Assembly: GCA_014871385.1 (NCBI GenBank)
Contig: CM026423.1
Location: forward strand, 5,158,244 to 5,222,243
Origin: Ceratodon purpureus
Lineage: Eukaryota; Streptophyta; Bryopsida; Pseudoditrichales; Ditrichaceae
DNA: 64,000 nt
Reading direction: 5' to 3'
Both the position numbers and the translations under genes were made by a program. The notes beneath the pieces are model-generated. The model was not told where the DNA came from. It saw only the letters and a list, made by a program, of their open reading frames with translations, and did not search any database. Below, one piece after another: positions 1-10,690 of this stretch (its first letter is position 1; each line of letters begins with the position of its first letter).

Positions 1-435
1 ACCTTCGCCTCCCCACCCACCTTCTTGTACTTTGAAGGGAGGTGAGGAGGTACAAACCATATGGAATAAACCCCCTCCAAGACCCTCCCAAGACCCCCTA
101 AGACCCCCCCTTAAGACCCCTCCTGATATCCCCCTAAGACCCCCCCCCTCCAAGACCCCCCGAACATCCTGGTTGAGCCACATACCCGCCAGCCTCACTT
201 CCAGCCCCCACATTAATTAATTAATGCATCACAAATGGGGAGTGGGATTTGGGAGATAGTGAATAGAAAACATCAAATCTTTTGTATGATTTTCTATTAC
301 ATATATGTTTTCAATTGATGGATATTTTCAATTACGTCAAGGAATATTGATTAGGTTTGAGCAAATGGTAATTGGCAAATGTTCAATTCAGACTTCAGAG
401 TGCAGCATGGCCTTGTGAGGAAGTAGCTATCATGT
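1..435. repeat. Degenerate C-rich minisatellite at window start, then AT-rich spacer
   Basis: From about position 70 to 163 short units of the form AAGACCCCCC, separated by CT- or TT-rich spacers, are repeated roughly eight times with variable length. This is a decayed simple or minisatellite repeat. The open frame that runs through it (Pro/Arg-rich) is a by-product of the repeat and is not called as a gene. From about 210 to 435 the DNA is AT-rich with a short TTAA-type run near 213-224, and I see nothing else in it. Confidence 0.7.
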
Positions 436-554
436 ATGGAGGCCGTCTGTTCCGAGTGCGTCGTTGGGGGTGCGTATAGCCCTGCTACCGCACAGGCTGT
501 CAGTCAACTTACAGACCATGGAATGACCAGAAATTGAACATTCGTTGCTAGGCC

Positions 555-971
555 TGAAGTTCATCGAAGCTGTGTAGGAAGCTGAACTTGAAGTCGTCGA
601 GCTCCAAGCCCCCGATGAGCTCTATTCTATCTTCCCATGCTGCGCATGCTAGTTCTTCTCGCTCCGTGGACGCCAACGAATACTCTTGTCACGGTGAGGA
701 GTATTTCAACTACGAAGGGAGTGGCTCTTTGCCATCGCCATCCTCTAATCCTAAAATCGTCGAGCATTCTGATGTCAAGGAAGAAGCTGAAGCTGAGCCC
801 CCGACACGACTACCATACAAGATGCCATCGCCTGTTCATGACATCGAGCCCAAGGAGGCGAGTCCTTCTCCGTTACCCACGAGAGGTGGGTCAGAATTGC
901 TGGGGAAGAGCAGAGAAGAGGAAAACGGTGTCTGTGGCCCGTGGGGGAGACAAAGGACAGTGTTTATCTAG
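555..971 (+). other. Coding-like open frame of unknown nature, possible gene fragment
   Basis: An open frame runs from a stop at 555-557 to a stop ending at 971. The stretch from about 588 reads as a Ser/Pro/Glu-rich polypeptide of about 127 residues, with an acidic VKEEAEAEPP segment and a run of prolines. It has no ATG before residue 10 and no recognised domain. Composition is more protein-like than the surrounding AT-rich DNA. It could be an internal exon or a decayed fragment of a regulatory protein, or chance. No splice partners were found with confidence. Confidence 0.2.
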
Positions 972-2084
972 GGTACTGTTTTTCATCGCTGACTGCGTTC
1001 TCATCACTCCTCCCACCGCATCTATTTCGACCCAATATGCTATTTTCTTACAGGAACGGCCTACATTCATACTGGTACACCCTAAACGACGCACTGCGAA
1101 CATCCGTCCTCTCATGTATGCGTCACCAGGTTAATAGTGCCTTACACGCTGTCAGCAATCGGGCATGCCAAAAGCCTTTTGAGTGCAAGCAGACTCAACT
1201 TGAAACATTTCGAACTGAACCGGAGACGAACAAGCGCACTTCACTAATTAGCAGAAGAACAGTTAAGTTCCTTCTGCAAAAAAGAAGAAGAATAAGAATA
1301 ATCCGTTCTAATACAACGAAATAATGTGTCCCAGGTGCATAGACTCTGGGAAGACCATGGATACCATGTGGAATTGCCAGGAATTAAACAATCCCATGTG
1401 GATTGGATATGTAATTCATACCAATTAGTAGCATCATACTGTTGCTACGAAAAGATACAAAAATTAAAGATACGAAGAATAGGAGAACTCAGAAAGGTGT
1501 GGGGATGAATTGCGAGAACTGGTAACAGTTTAGTATTGCTGATATATTATAGAAAAGTCCTTCTGACATCACAGTGGTCGATTCCACGCGTCACTTGGAT
1601 ATGTTGCCGACAACTCCCACCAATCAATAATTCCTCGTCTTCCGAGGATATAAGTTAATTCGCGCCAGGACAGCGCGCCGACCCCGACGGTGTATATTCA
1701 TTTTACACACACTAGACTTGTGGAACTTTATCCCGGAGCACCCACCTTCCGGTCGCAACTCACTCACCTGCTGCGATGTTTCTAAATGTGTACGTTTCTC
1801 CTAATCCAGACTTTAACTAGAACGAGATCGATCTGCCGGGTCTGGTCCCAATAGCCAGTCTCAGCTTGTACCATATGTCGCGAATCTCCTTGGAAATGAA
1901 GTGAAATTCAAATTTTCAGCAAAATGCATAGACTGGTCTGCAAGTTTCTTGGTTTGGTCCAGCAACCCTTGTAAATGTCTGTTCAAGACCCGGATGTTCC
2001 AGCCTAAGAACTGGTGAAAGAATGTACCACGCAACAGTGCACTGTGTAGATCGTCGGTAAACACATTCAACTTCTTCCCTGCAT
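972..2084. other. Intergenic stretch, no gene recognised
   Basis: Several short open frames overlap on both strands here but none has a recognisable domain, a good leader or a splice partner. The 1,540-1,750 part is more GC-balanced and could belong to regulatory DNA of the downstream secreted-protein gene. I see nothing else to report. Confidence 0.5.
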
Positions 2085-2617
2085 GTGAAGCGGAAGGCTG
2101 AATTAAAAGACAAGGCAGCTCAACCATCAAGCACGTGGTGGTTGACAGTGAGGGTTGACAAATCGCCTTCATGGAGCCGAATATCCGGGTCAGCTGCCGA
2201 GCTGCCGATTTGCCACTGGCGAGCCCGTCGTTGCAGACGAGGAAGGATGAGCTGGGGGCTCGCGGTGCACTGCCTCCTTGATTTCGTAATCGCCCACGTG
2301 CAAAGAGTCAAGATTTCCGACGACGGATTACTTATTTCTGCACTACAGAAACTAATATGCGATAATCCTCGACTGCAGCAACCACTCGACAACATCCCTT
2401 CCATCGATTAAATCTGCCGGGCTGAAAATACCTAAAATCCATGAAGTATCGACCTCGCTGCCCCTGCATTCCGCTTCGTGATCCACGTAGTTCTTCATCT
2501 GCATGATCAATCGCAAGAAGGCAAAAAACCTATCCCTCGCCGCCCGCGGTAGCATCTCCACGCGCCGGCGTCCCAACTATGCAGCCAGGCTGACTCCGGC
2601 ACAGATCAGGTATATAA
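2085..2617 (+). promoter_or_regulatory. Upstream region of secreted-protein gene A, conserved with copy B
   Basis: Two blocks upstream of gene A recur upstream of gene B: 2085-2300 matches about 4975-5185, and 2476-2520 matches about 5538-5582. The second block holds the shared core ATCCACGTAGTTC followed by TCATCTG. A TATA-type motif TATATAA lies at 2611-2617, about 160 bases before the start codon. The blocks are clear by eye despite substitutions. That they act as promoter elements is inferred from position and conservation between the duplicates. Confidence 0.6.
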
Positions 2618-2774
2618 CCCCAATGTCAAGCGCCCAACATGCATCTCATCCCTCACCACTTCAATCAGCCCGAGCTAACTCAGCTTCCGCTGTTGTCTTC
2701 CACCAGCTCTCTCCTGTCCTCCACATTGCCTGCTACTCATCAGCTTCAGCTTCCATCACCACCTTCACTTCGCA

Positions 2775-3164
2775 ATGGCGGTCAACTTCTCGTCCGGCGG
2801 CAGCGCGAGCGCCATGAGGGCCACCCTGGTGCTCATGCTCCTCCTTGGGGCCGTGGTGGCGGCGCACGGCCGGCCCGTGTCGTGCGAGAACAAGTGCGAG
2901 AAGGCCATCGAGGTCAACGGCGTCTCCGTGGCCGCACACGCGACGGTGGAGGTGGAGGTGCTGGGCTTGGTGGAGATCAATGTGGTGGACGTGACCGGGG
3001 CGGTGCTGGTCGGGTCGTACTCGTGCCCGGCGGACGTGACGGCGCTGGTGCTGGTGTACGAGGAGGGGTGCGTGAAGGTGAAGGTGGGCGCCGTGGGAAT
3101 CATCTCCAAGCTGCTGCACACGTTGGTGGGCCTGGTGCTGGGCTTCATCCGGTGCGTCCTCTAG
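2775..3164 (+). CDS. Small secreted protein A, unknown family, tandem copy 1
   Basis: An intronless 129-residue protein. A hydrophilic N-terminus of about 14 residues precedes a strongly hydrophobic core (residues 17-30), ending at AHGRPV, as in a secretory signal peptide. Met14 (2814) is also conserved in copy B and could be the real start, giving a more typical signal peptide. The mature part has Cys at 37, 41, 84, 99 and 127 and is rich in alternating Val/Glu/Thr, which suggests a beta-sheet fold. The last 25 residues are hydrophobic. The coding region is much more GC-rich than its flanks. A poly(A) signal AATAAA lies at 3587-3592. It is paralogous to the gene at 5791-6156: they share the signal peptide, the C-x3-C pair, an NG motif, the D-x-TGA-x-V motif and the KV end. 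I do not recognise the family. An apoplastic or cell-wall role is a guess from the signal peptide only. Confidence 0.75.
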   Translation: MAVNFSSGGSASAMRATLVLMLLLGAVVAAHGRPVSCENKCEKAIEVNGVSVAAHATVEVEVLGLVEINVVDVTGAVLVGSYSCPADVTALVLVYEEGCVKVKVGAVGIISKLLHTLVGLVLGFIRCVL

Positions 3165-3619
3165 ACGCTCGCAGTGCCGCCATGTCTCGAGACTCGGAGT
3201 GCTGGCATAAATATTGCCCACCGTATGTACATGTGTTTCTGTCCAGTACAAGGAGATCCGTATCCGGGCCGTTAAGTCCATGGGTTGCGGTTCAGTCACT
3301 AGTGCATTCTCTTTTTCCCCAGTTTTTTCAGTACATCCTAGATCTCTTCTTAAACTGATGCGGGCATCAGCCTGCACACCAGTTTTTCCAAGGCAACTCG
3401 ATCGATGCTTTGTTACGAGCTCCAGGTTTAAGTCGTAGGCTTTGTTTTCCGAGAGGACGAACTGGGTTTCCGGTTGGTAGTTTGTTTTCCAGGCCAAGTG
3501 CATGTCTTCGCTTGATGGGACCGTGTGTTTTCGTTTTTGCTGCGTAGTACGATGGCACCATGTGCTTATGCAGCACAGTGAATATGAATAAATGATTTAA
3601 GTTTGATGTGTGGAATCCA

Positions 3620-4785
3620 GAACAGAAATGTGCATAATGTGAGTAATTAGTTCTTCAAGTTTTGAAATGGAACGGTGACGCCGATGGTCATGCGGCTGGA
3701 TGCCAACTCGATAATCAATCAGTTTCAGTTGCATGACATCAAGTACACCCTGGAAACTCACTTTGGATTCTTACCCAGTTTTCCTGGAATCTTGGATCGC
3801 TTATAGAGTGAGTGTCGTCAACATCATCAACTCTAGAACCCGGTGTATGTGCATTCTTGTTATGTAGTTCACTAGTTAATGGTGCAACCTGCTGGCAGGT
3901 CCCGGCTGAGGCTAGTATGTTCATTGTTGAGCTTTCAGTATGTACCAACCGACCGATTGTTGAACGAGCGTAGAAAACCTTTTCCCTCGATTAATTGTCG
4001 GTTCAAATGTCAGTGAGAGCAGATGTTAGCAAAGACCAAGGAAGAGCAAAAGCTGCATTTGAACTTTTCGTAGTGTGACCTTCCAATTATACTTTCATGA
4101 TGGTAAAGCTACAATGTTCTCATCACAAACATCATTTGGAGGGGCCAGGTTACTATTGGAAATTTGGAATATATATGTGCCGTCAGAAACACAGTCTGAT
4201 GATTGATCAGAATCTCATCTGGATGTTTACCCCAAGACTCCCAAGCAACCGTTGTCTGTTTGCTATCCATCTCTTACGGGCCCGGATACCAAACTTAACT
4301 ATCTAAAAATTTAGAAGAATAATCCTTGCAGGAAATTCAATCTAGATTCAAACCCAATTTATGATATTAATTCAGCCCTAGTAAAACTCCACTTTACTCT
4401 TTCATAAGAATTCATTTCACATTCCAAAAATTAGTGTTGTGCAAATGTCAATTACAGCTTCTAAATTTTATTATTGATATACAATTTAGTAATGTATGTT
4501 GTAACTTGTAGTATTTTGTAGTGTAGCGTCCTACCAATGCCGATGATGCCCAACCTTTCACCTCGAAAACAAAAGTGAAACAAGATATCAATGGGAACGT
4601 AGAGCCCTGCCGCAGCTCAATAGTCAGATACCAAACAACAGTACTAGCAACACTACTTGACTGGCATATATTAGTTCAGGATATACAGTAGTACTTGTTT
4701 TTTTAATCACGATGCAATATGCCCCCCCGTAAAAGATCAGCAAATTCATGGCCTCCCTAAAAGATCAGGAATATGCCCTTCCTCG
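3620..4785. other. Spacer between the two secreted-protein genes
   Basis: AT-rich DNA with no supported gene. From about 4,710 to 4,797 a short motif containing AAGATCA is repeated imperfectly three times (near 4,731, 4,760 and 4,786). The last copy served as the target site of the LINE fragment described next. Confidence 0.5.
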
Positions 4786-4797
4786 AAGATCAATTTA

Positions 4798-4878
4798 CTT
4801 TTTTATTTTTTTGAAGCAAATGAACGAAATTCATTGCAAAGTGAAAAAGGAACACAAACAGGCCCTCATCGGACCTCC
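4798..4878 (-). mobile_element. Severely 5'-truncated LINE, 81 bp, with 12-bp target duplication
   Basis: The 81 bases lie between two perfect copies of AAGATCAATTTA (4786-4797 and 4879-4890). Read on the minus strand it contains GATGAGGGCC, then TTTGCAATGAATTTCGTTC, then ATTTGCTTC and an A-rich AAATAAA-type tail. The same 3' end occurs at about 44,720, 45,345 and 60,655. Target duplication plus an A-rich tail and extreme 5' truncation are the marks of LINE retrotransposition. Confidence 0.85.
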
Positions 4879-4974
4879 AAGATCAATTTAGCACAATTAT
4901 ATCACCACGATGCACACTCTACAATTTTCACTCGAATCAGAGCTAGTCAACCCTCATTTCAACAGTGCCCTGAG

Positions 4975-5582
4975 AAAAGCGGATACAGTAATTAAGGCAG
5001 GTCAACCAGTGAACATGTGGTGGTTGTCAGAGCGGCCTGACAAAGGACCTCCGAGAGCGTCCAAAGCACGAATATAAATATCCCGGACAGCTTGCCGAGC
5101 TTGCTCTCACGATGCTGTCGATGCGGACGAGGAGGGATGAGTTGGGAGCTCACGGTGCACCGCCTCCTAATTCGCGCTTTCAAGAGTGCCTATCAACGAT
5201 TCCTACGTACGTAAGTCCAACCCAGCTAGCGATCCGGTACGTGAGTTCTCCAATGAATCGAATTTGCAAAGTTTGTCGAAAGTGTAACCTGCAGGATGGA
5301 ATGACTTAGATCGCCAAAATATATCTGTTATGAAGCTGCCAATGACGTGATATCATCCCTGGACAACGTGATCGTCTCTAGACGACGTGATGATCATCTG
5401 TGGACTTGATCATCTAGAATAGATGATGTGACGATCTCTAGAAGGTGTCCACGATTTAATCAACTAGTCAGCTGGGTACATACGACTCAAACACGCTGAG
5501 TGTCGATGTCCGTGCTTGCCCCATGTTCCGGAATCTTTATATCCACGTAGTTCATCATCTGTATGATTAGTCATAAGAAGAG
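4975..5582 (+). promoter_or_regulatory. Upstream region of secreted-protein gene B with an ACGTGAT repeat cluster
   Basis: This region carries the two blocks shared with gene A (about 4975-5185 and 5538-5582). Between them, at about 5,345-5,450, lies extra sequence absent from copy A. It has several GACGTGAT or AACGTGAT-type units, a CTCTAGA motif twice and the palindromic TGATCATC. ACGT cores are the known binding core of plant bZIP factors, so a regulatory role is possible but not shown. Confidence 0.5.
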
Positions 5583-5790
5583 AGAAAGAAAAGTTACTAT
5601 CACACGTCGCCTGAGTCACCTTTTCTTCAGCACAAGAGATCATGTACATGTATACGAGCATATTCCGGCACCCATGCAATTCATTCCTCACCAGTTCACC
5701 TGCACTTACGTCTCGAGCTTCCGGTGTCATCCTGCAGCTCTCTAGTACTCTCTACTGATCAGCTTCATCTTCGACCTGCTTCACGTCGCG

Positions 5791-6156
5791 ATGACGGTCA
5801 AGTACTCCCCAGGCAGCAGCGGCGCGAGCGCCATGATCAGGGCCATCCTGGTGCTCATGCTCCTTCTGGGGGCCGTGGTGGCGGCTCACGGCCGGCCTGT
5901 TGCGTGCGTGAACAAGTGCCCCAAGCCCATCCAGTGCAACGGCATAGTGGTGGCTGTGAACGCGACCGTTATTGTGGATATTGATCTAACAGTGAAGATC
6001 GACGCCACCGATATTACTGGCGCGCTCGTGTCTGGGACGTTCTCGGTCCCGAGGTACGCAACGGAGTTTCTAGTGATCTACGTGAACGGATATTTGAAGG
6101 TTATATTGCCCGGCAAAATTCCGCCAAATACCATGCCGGTCCCGCCCGCTGTTTAA
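5791..6156 (+). CDS. Small secreted protein B, unknown family, tandem copy 2
   Basis: An intronless 121-residue paralogue of the protein at 2775-3164. The hydrophilic start (14 residues), the second Met at 15 and the hydrophobic signal core (LVLMLLLGAVVAAHG) are almost identical to copy A. The mature domain has diverged: Cys 39, 43 and 49 instead of five, a potential N-glycosylation site NAT at 57-59 where A has HAT, and a proline-rich C-terminus (PVPPAV) in place of A's hydrophobic tail. The D-x-TGALV core is kept. A poly(A) signal AATAAA lies at 6599-6604. The 3' flanks of A and B also align (A around 3,470-3,520 with B around 6,470-6,530), so the whole transcription unit was duplicated with a period of about 3 kb. 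The stronger conservation of the signal peptide than of the mature part is unusual. Function unknown. Confidence 0.75.
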   Translation: MTVKYSPGSSGASAMIRAILVLMLLLGAVVAAHGRPVACVNKCPKPIQCNGIVVAVNATVIVDIDLTVKIDATDITGALVSGTFSVPRYATEFLVIYVNGYLKVILPGKIPPNTMPVPPAV

Positions 6157-6619
6157 GTGCTCCATCGAAATAGTAGCAATGCTACCAGCTAGTTCCGAGA
6201 TATTGCGGACAAATGCTTCGCGAAGGTGGCTTTTCCGCAGATGTCGATGTTCGGCAACTGTAGTGTGGTTTAGACATGTGGGTTACGTTTGGGTGTCTAA
6301 TAACGAATTAACCTTACCAGTTTTTTCCATCCTGTGCGTCCGCTAGCTGTACAGACACGAGCCATGTGTGTCTGTGAGAGAGCACCAGGTCATGTGGAAG
6401 CTTGTATTTCTCTAGCAGCTGAAACGTCGTGGCGTCTTGTAGGCTGTTGTTATCAAAGAGGAGCTACTTGGGTTTCAGTTGGTACCTGTTGATCCCAAGG
6501 CCAGGTGCCTGGATCTTAGAATTTGCTTGATTTAGCGTCTTGCCTTGCTTACATATTGGTCTTGAAGGAGGGCTCTCTCGAGCTTCAGCAAATTATACAA
6601 TAAACAAAATGGAATAAAA

Positions 6620-8311
6620 TGGGCTTTTGTCGTGAAAGGGAGCTTGATTGTGAAAACTCTACAAGTTATTGTGTTATATGTCTAGGATGGCGTGGTGTGA
6701 ATGTCAATAGGGCTATGTTTCCGATGTGACGAGTCCCAGCCCCCTCGCAGTAATAGCCGCGTCAGCGTCAACGATACGGCACTAACTTTGGACTTAAAGC
6801 AGGTTCATACCCAACTTACTGGACACTCTATTCACTAGTTTAATTCAGGTGTAGATCACCACTTACTCAGATACATAAGTTAGAAATTGTTCATGTTCCA
6901 TCGTGTACTTTTTGAACACCACAACATTTGAGCGTAATTGCCATCCAAATCCGTCCAGACTTTCAATCGACCTGTCTGGTGAATAATTCGGTTCATGAAC
7001 ATCAAGCCGTATCCAATATTGGTGCCAACATCCGCGGCCTGGACTCCTCTCAAGCTTTGATAGATCACCATTGTCCACGTACGTCCACCTTCACTTCTCC
7101 AAGTCTGCTGACTCGTCTAATTGATCTCCTTCCACTTCCGCAAGCTCTTGGTAGAGATCGTGTATAATATTACTGGTTGTTCAGGATGCCAAATTCACAT
7201 CCTGTAGCAAGTCTCTTGCCTTCAAGCGATCCAACTGTCATTCCAAAACCATCACAAAGAAGTGCATCAGTCAAACAATCAACTGAGCATTCCAACATTC
7301 GGCAAGCTCCCAGTCTGCTGACAGTCCATTCACAACTACCATTAATTTGAAGACAGGTACTTCGACAAGGGAACCACCAAAAACTAGTATTCATGAAAAT
7401 ATTCTATTGTTCTGAAAGGCCCATCCTATCAGACTACCAAGAAAATGATATTGATACTGATCATACTACCAAGAATCCATCAAACTCCACCAAACTCTCC
7501 ATGCAGAGGAGGTCCTAGTTGTGTCTTTGCTCATTTGATTGGCTCCAGAGTAGATCCGACACATTGTCGATAGCCAAAAATGTTCTTTGCTGTGAGAGAG
7601 TTTTATATATAGATTCTTTGCTCTGCACTTGAACTCAAGCAGAATTAGATTATAAGGATAGAATGACGACAAAACTAATTCTTTAAGTTGAGTGTAAAGA
7701 CCACCAAGTTTTTACACACCAAAGACAATCAAGCTTTGGCATGCCTTTCACTACGAAATAAAATTCAAGTGACTTTAAGGATAACTTTATTAAATAATAA
7801 TCTTCTCACAAAGTGACAAAGATTATAGGTTATGACTATGTCAAGGATAATGTGTTTAAGACCTCGGAGTGAGGCTTAAAAACAATGAAGCATTAAACAT
7901 TCAATAATTAAAAATATGTAATCTCTTGTACATAATCATCTCAAATCAATGCCATACCAAAATTAGATTTCAAGCAAGCCTAATTAAAAATCATTGTCAT
8001 TTTGGAAAACAAATGTAGGCATAAAGTATTGAAAACTTACATGATTGCAATCCAATGTGGAAGAACCTTCAGCCTCTAATTGGGCTGTTTCATGATATGG
8101 GTGGTGTTTGGAAGTACTTTTTTTGAAAGACTAAAATGTATTGAATGAAAAAAAATGTTTTATGAATTGTTTTTCTAATGCCATTTTTTTTATGATAGTT
8201 TTTAAGCCTATGAATGTAGAATCTACCAATAGCAATCTTTGATAATCTTTAGAGATTTCATAGTTTTCTCAAGAGCAGGCAATGAAGTAGAAATAATTAA
8301 ACTGTTCATTA
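6620..8311. other. Intergenic stretch, no gene recognised
   Basis: Moderately to strongly AT-rich DNA. Short open frames on both strands (for example 6863-7167 and 7170-7394) lack any recognised domain. I see nothing else that I can support. Confidence 0.5.
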
Positions 8312-8702
8312 GGTGCAAAACGGGGTCTAGAAAAGGCCGTGTAAGCGGCATGTGAGAGAAAAAAATGGCCGCTGTTGGCGTGCTTTTTGACATGGCACTG
8401 GCTATGCCACGGTGGTGCCAGCAACCGCCACGGGGGCTCGAACCAGTGACCTCCCCGAGAGGCGTGTGGAGGGCACAAGCTACAGTGCCGGGCTGACACC
8501 ATCTGCCCACTTGGGACCAAACCCCGAGACAAGTCATTCATGTCTCAACTATTGTTCCTCGGAGGATTGTTCACAGTGCGCCACGCAGTTCTGTGCGGGC
8601 AGCAACTCTGGCACCCGCTGCCAGCGACAGTGCGGGGGGCAGCAGGGGATTCACCTAGAAAGGGCAGGCTTACACGGCCTTTTTCAGACCCCGTTTTGCA
8701 CC
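8312..8702. mobile_element. GC-rich TIR element (MITE) of 391 bp with TA target duplication
   Basis: Terminal inverted repeats of about 36 bp begin GGTGCAAAACGGGGTCT at both ends and differ at only a few positions (both run on through AAAAGGCCGTGTAAGC). TA flanks the element on both sides (8310-8311 and 8703-8704), as expected for Tc1/mariner or Stowaway-like elements. It is conspicuously GC-rich inside AT-rich flanks. On the minus strand the interior carries GGTTCGAGCCCC (8433-8444), a good tRNA B-box match, with a weaker A-box-like stretch at 8471-8483. No transposase is present, so the element is non-autonomous. Confidence 0.85.
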
Positions 8703-8704
8703 TA

Positions 8705-10690
8705 ATGTATCCCTCAAATTTTGTATTGGAAATGTAAACCTAATTTTACTATTTTGGAATTAAAATTATAGAGGAAGACAAATATTGAAAAAATATTCAT
8801 GAATAAAAATTTTGATTATATTTAAATTGAACAGCGACATCACCGTTTTCCATTTTTACCTCTAAGCATTTAATTTAAATTTTGATATTGTGTTTTTGGA
8901 TACTTAATAGTAGAAACGCTAAAATCAACATATAAATGTCTCTTCACAAGATCACTAAAACAAAACTGTGATTATAACATGTTCTAATAAATACATTTGT
9001 ATATTATTGTGCCTCTGACATCTCATTTGAGTACATCCAAAATAAGAATATATCATTTATAGTAACTTTACAATTTTTATCAAACCAAAAAATCCACCTC
9101 TATCATAATTCATCACAACCACAACAATCTAAAATATTAACAAAATAAAACAAAAATATCAAAACAATAAACTATCACAAAATTAAAAATTTCAATGTGT
9201 GATCCACCACTTCTTAACTTTGAAAAATCCTATTTAATCTCCAAAAGGTTATTGGTGTTTTTGGAGCAAAATTTTGCCAAAACTAGCTATTTTTTACTTT
9301 AGGCCTAATAAATCTCAATCCAAACATTTTTTAGTAAATTTAGCCATAAAATCTTAAAATTCACTTAATTAAATACTCACATACCAAAATTAGATTGTTG
9401 GTTGTTCTTCATTTCTAGGATTATAAAGATCAAAGTTGACTAAAATTTATTTTTGGCAACTATGGAAAGTTTTTTTGATTTTACTTCAAAGCCTACCTAT
9501 AAAACCCATATATACTCCAACTTGGATAAGTTAGTTTGAGTAAAAATTTGGTCAAGAACACTTTACATTAAAATAACTAAAACATGTCTTTATAATGAAA
9601 AGTTTTTTGTTGCCTATATTTAAATAACAAGTTTGTCAATGAAATACTTCCAAAAAGTTGTAAATTCATCCACAAAATCACACAATTTGATTACTGTAAA
9701 TCTTGCTTCACCAAAAATCTTATGCCAAAATACATTTTTTACTACTTTATCTAAAGTGCCGAAAATCTCAAATCCCAAATCCGGTGCAAATGAACTTTAA
9801 GGGTTAAATATAAAAATCAACAAATATTCTTGTTTTGAAATTCAACAGAGGGTGTTATTCACATATATTTGTCTGACAATTTCAATACGTTATCAGATAC
9901 TAACAACATCAAAACAACTTTAATTATTAAAGTGTAATTCTTCATGTACATGTAAGATCTAAACCTAAAAGGTAAGACACACAAGATAAATCGCAAATCA
10001 ATACATCAGAAAGGCTTGATTTGCCCTAGATCTGAGAATCATCTGCTCTAGATTTGAGGATCATCCCACTTGATGTGTGGCAGGATTGACTGTGATACAA
10101 TAAGATTTGGTAACATATTTTAGCAATAGCTTCTTTTATTTCTGATTATATGATATGCCAGTGAATGACCCCACCTGATTCAACACTCGTGAAACACAAA
10201 CAAATGTCCATCAAAGCGACTGAGTCAGAGCTTACCGTATCTAGCGTAACAGGAATCAGGTGATTTAGTAACGAAATTGTACATATCTTTGTTTGAACCT
10301 TCACTGGAGGCTCTTAACTGATACAAATACCATCCACTATTGCAGGAAATAATGGTCAGAATGTTTTCAGTTCCAATAGTGAAGATGATGTAAGTGAAAA
10401 CAAAGCCTGAGATGTAACCAAAAAATTATGTGTTCATCCTAGCCCACAGGATGGAGCATTGAAGCATTCACTTTCTTAAACCACTTTGAGGTTTATTAAC
10501 CACATCATGTCACATTCATAGAATAACTAGCACTGTGCATCAGGATATTGCCATTCTTTTGATGCCACGCTCAAAAGCTTGCCATGTTGAGGAACTTCAG
10601 AAGCTCATGGTGCAATGAAGTGATTAGCACAAAAGTGTTCACAGCCAAGTTCGTACAAATGCCTCTGCAGAAAGAGCATGTTGATGATGA
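8705..10690. other. Very AT-rich intergenic DNA, no gene recognised
   Basis: About 2 kb of strongly AT-rich sequence without long open frames, clear terminal repeats or recognisable coding remnants. The part from about 10,200 to 10,690 becomes more balanced and probably contains the 3' untranslated region of the epoxide hydrolase gene, which ends at 10,691. Confidence 0.5.

Noticed and set aside
32-220. Proline-rich open frame at the window start
   Set aside because: It is the translation of a C-rich minisatellite and has no other gene signals.
2639-3503. Long open frames overlapping secreted gene A in other frames and on the minus strand
   Set aside because: These are shadows of the GC-rich coding region. 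The chosen frame has the signal peptide and is conserved in copy B.
8223-8737. Open frames on both strands across 8.2-8.7 kb
   Set aside because: They fall within the GC-rich TIR element and reflect its base composition.
9795-9806. AAGGGTTAA motif as another possible TTAA element end
   Set aside because: It has three rather than four G, no matching partner within 1-2 kb and no shared subterminal motifs.
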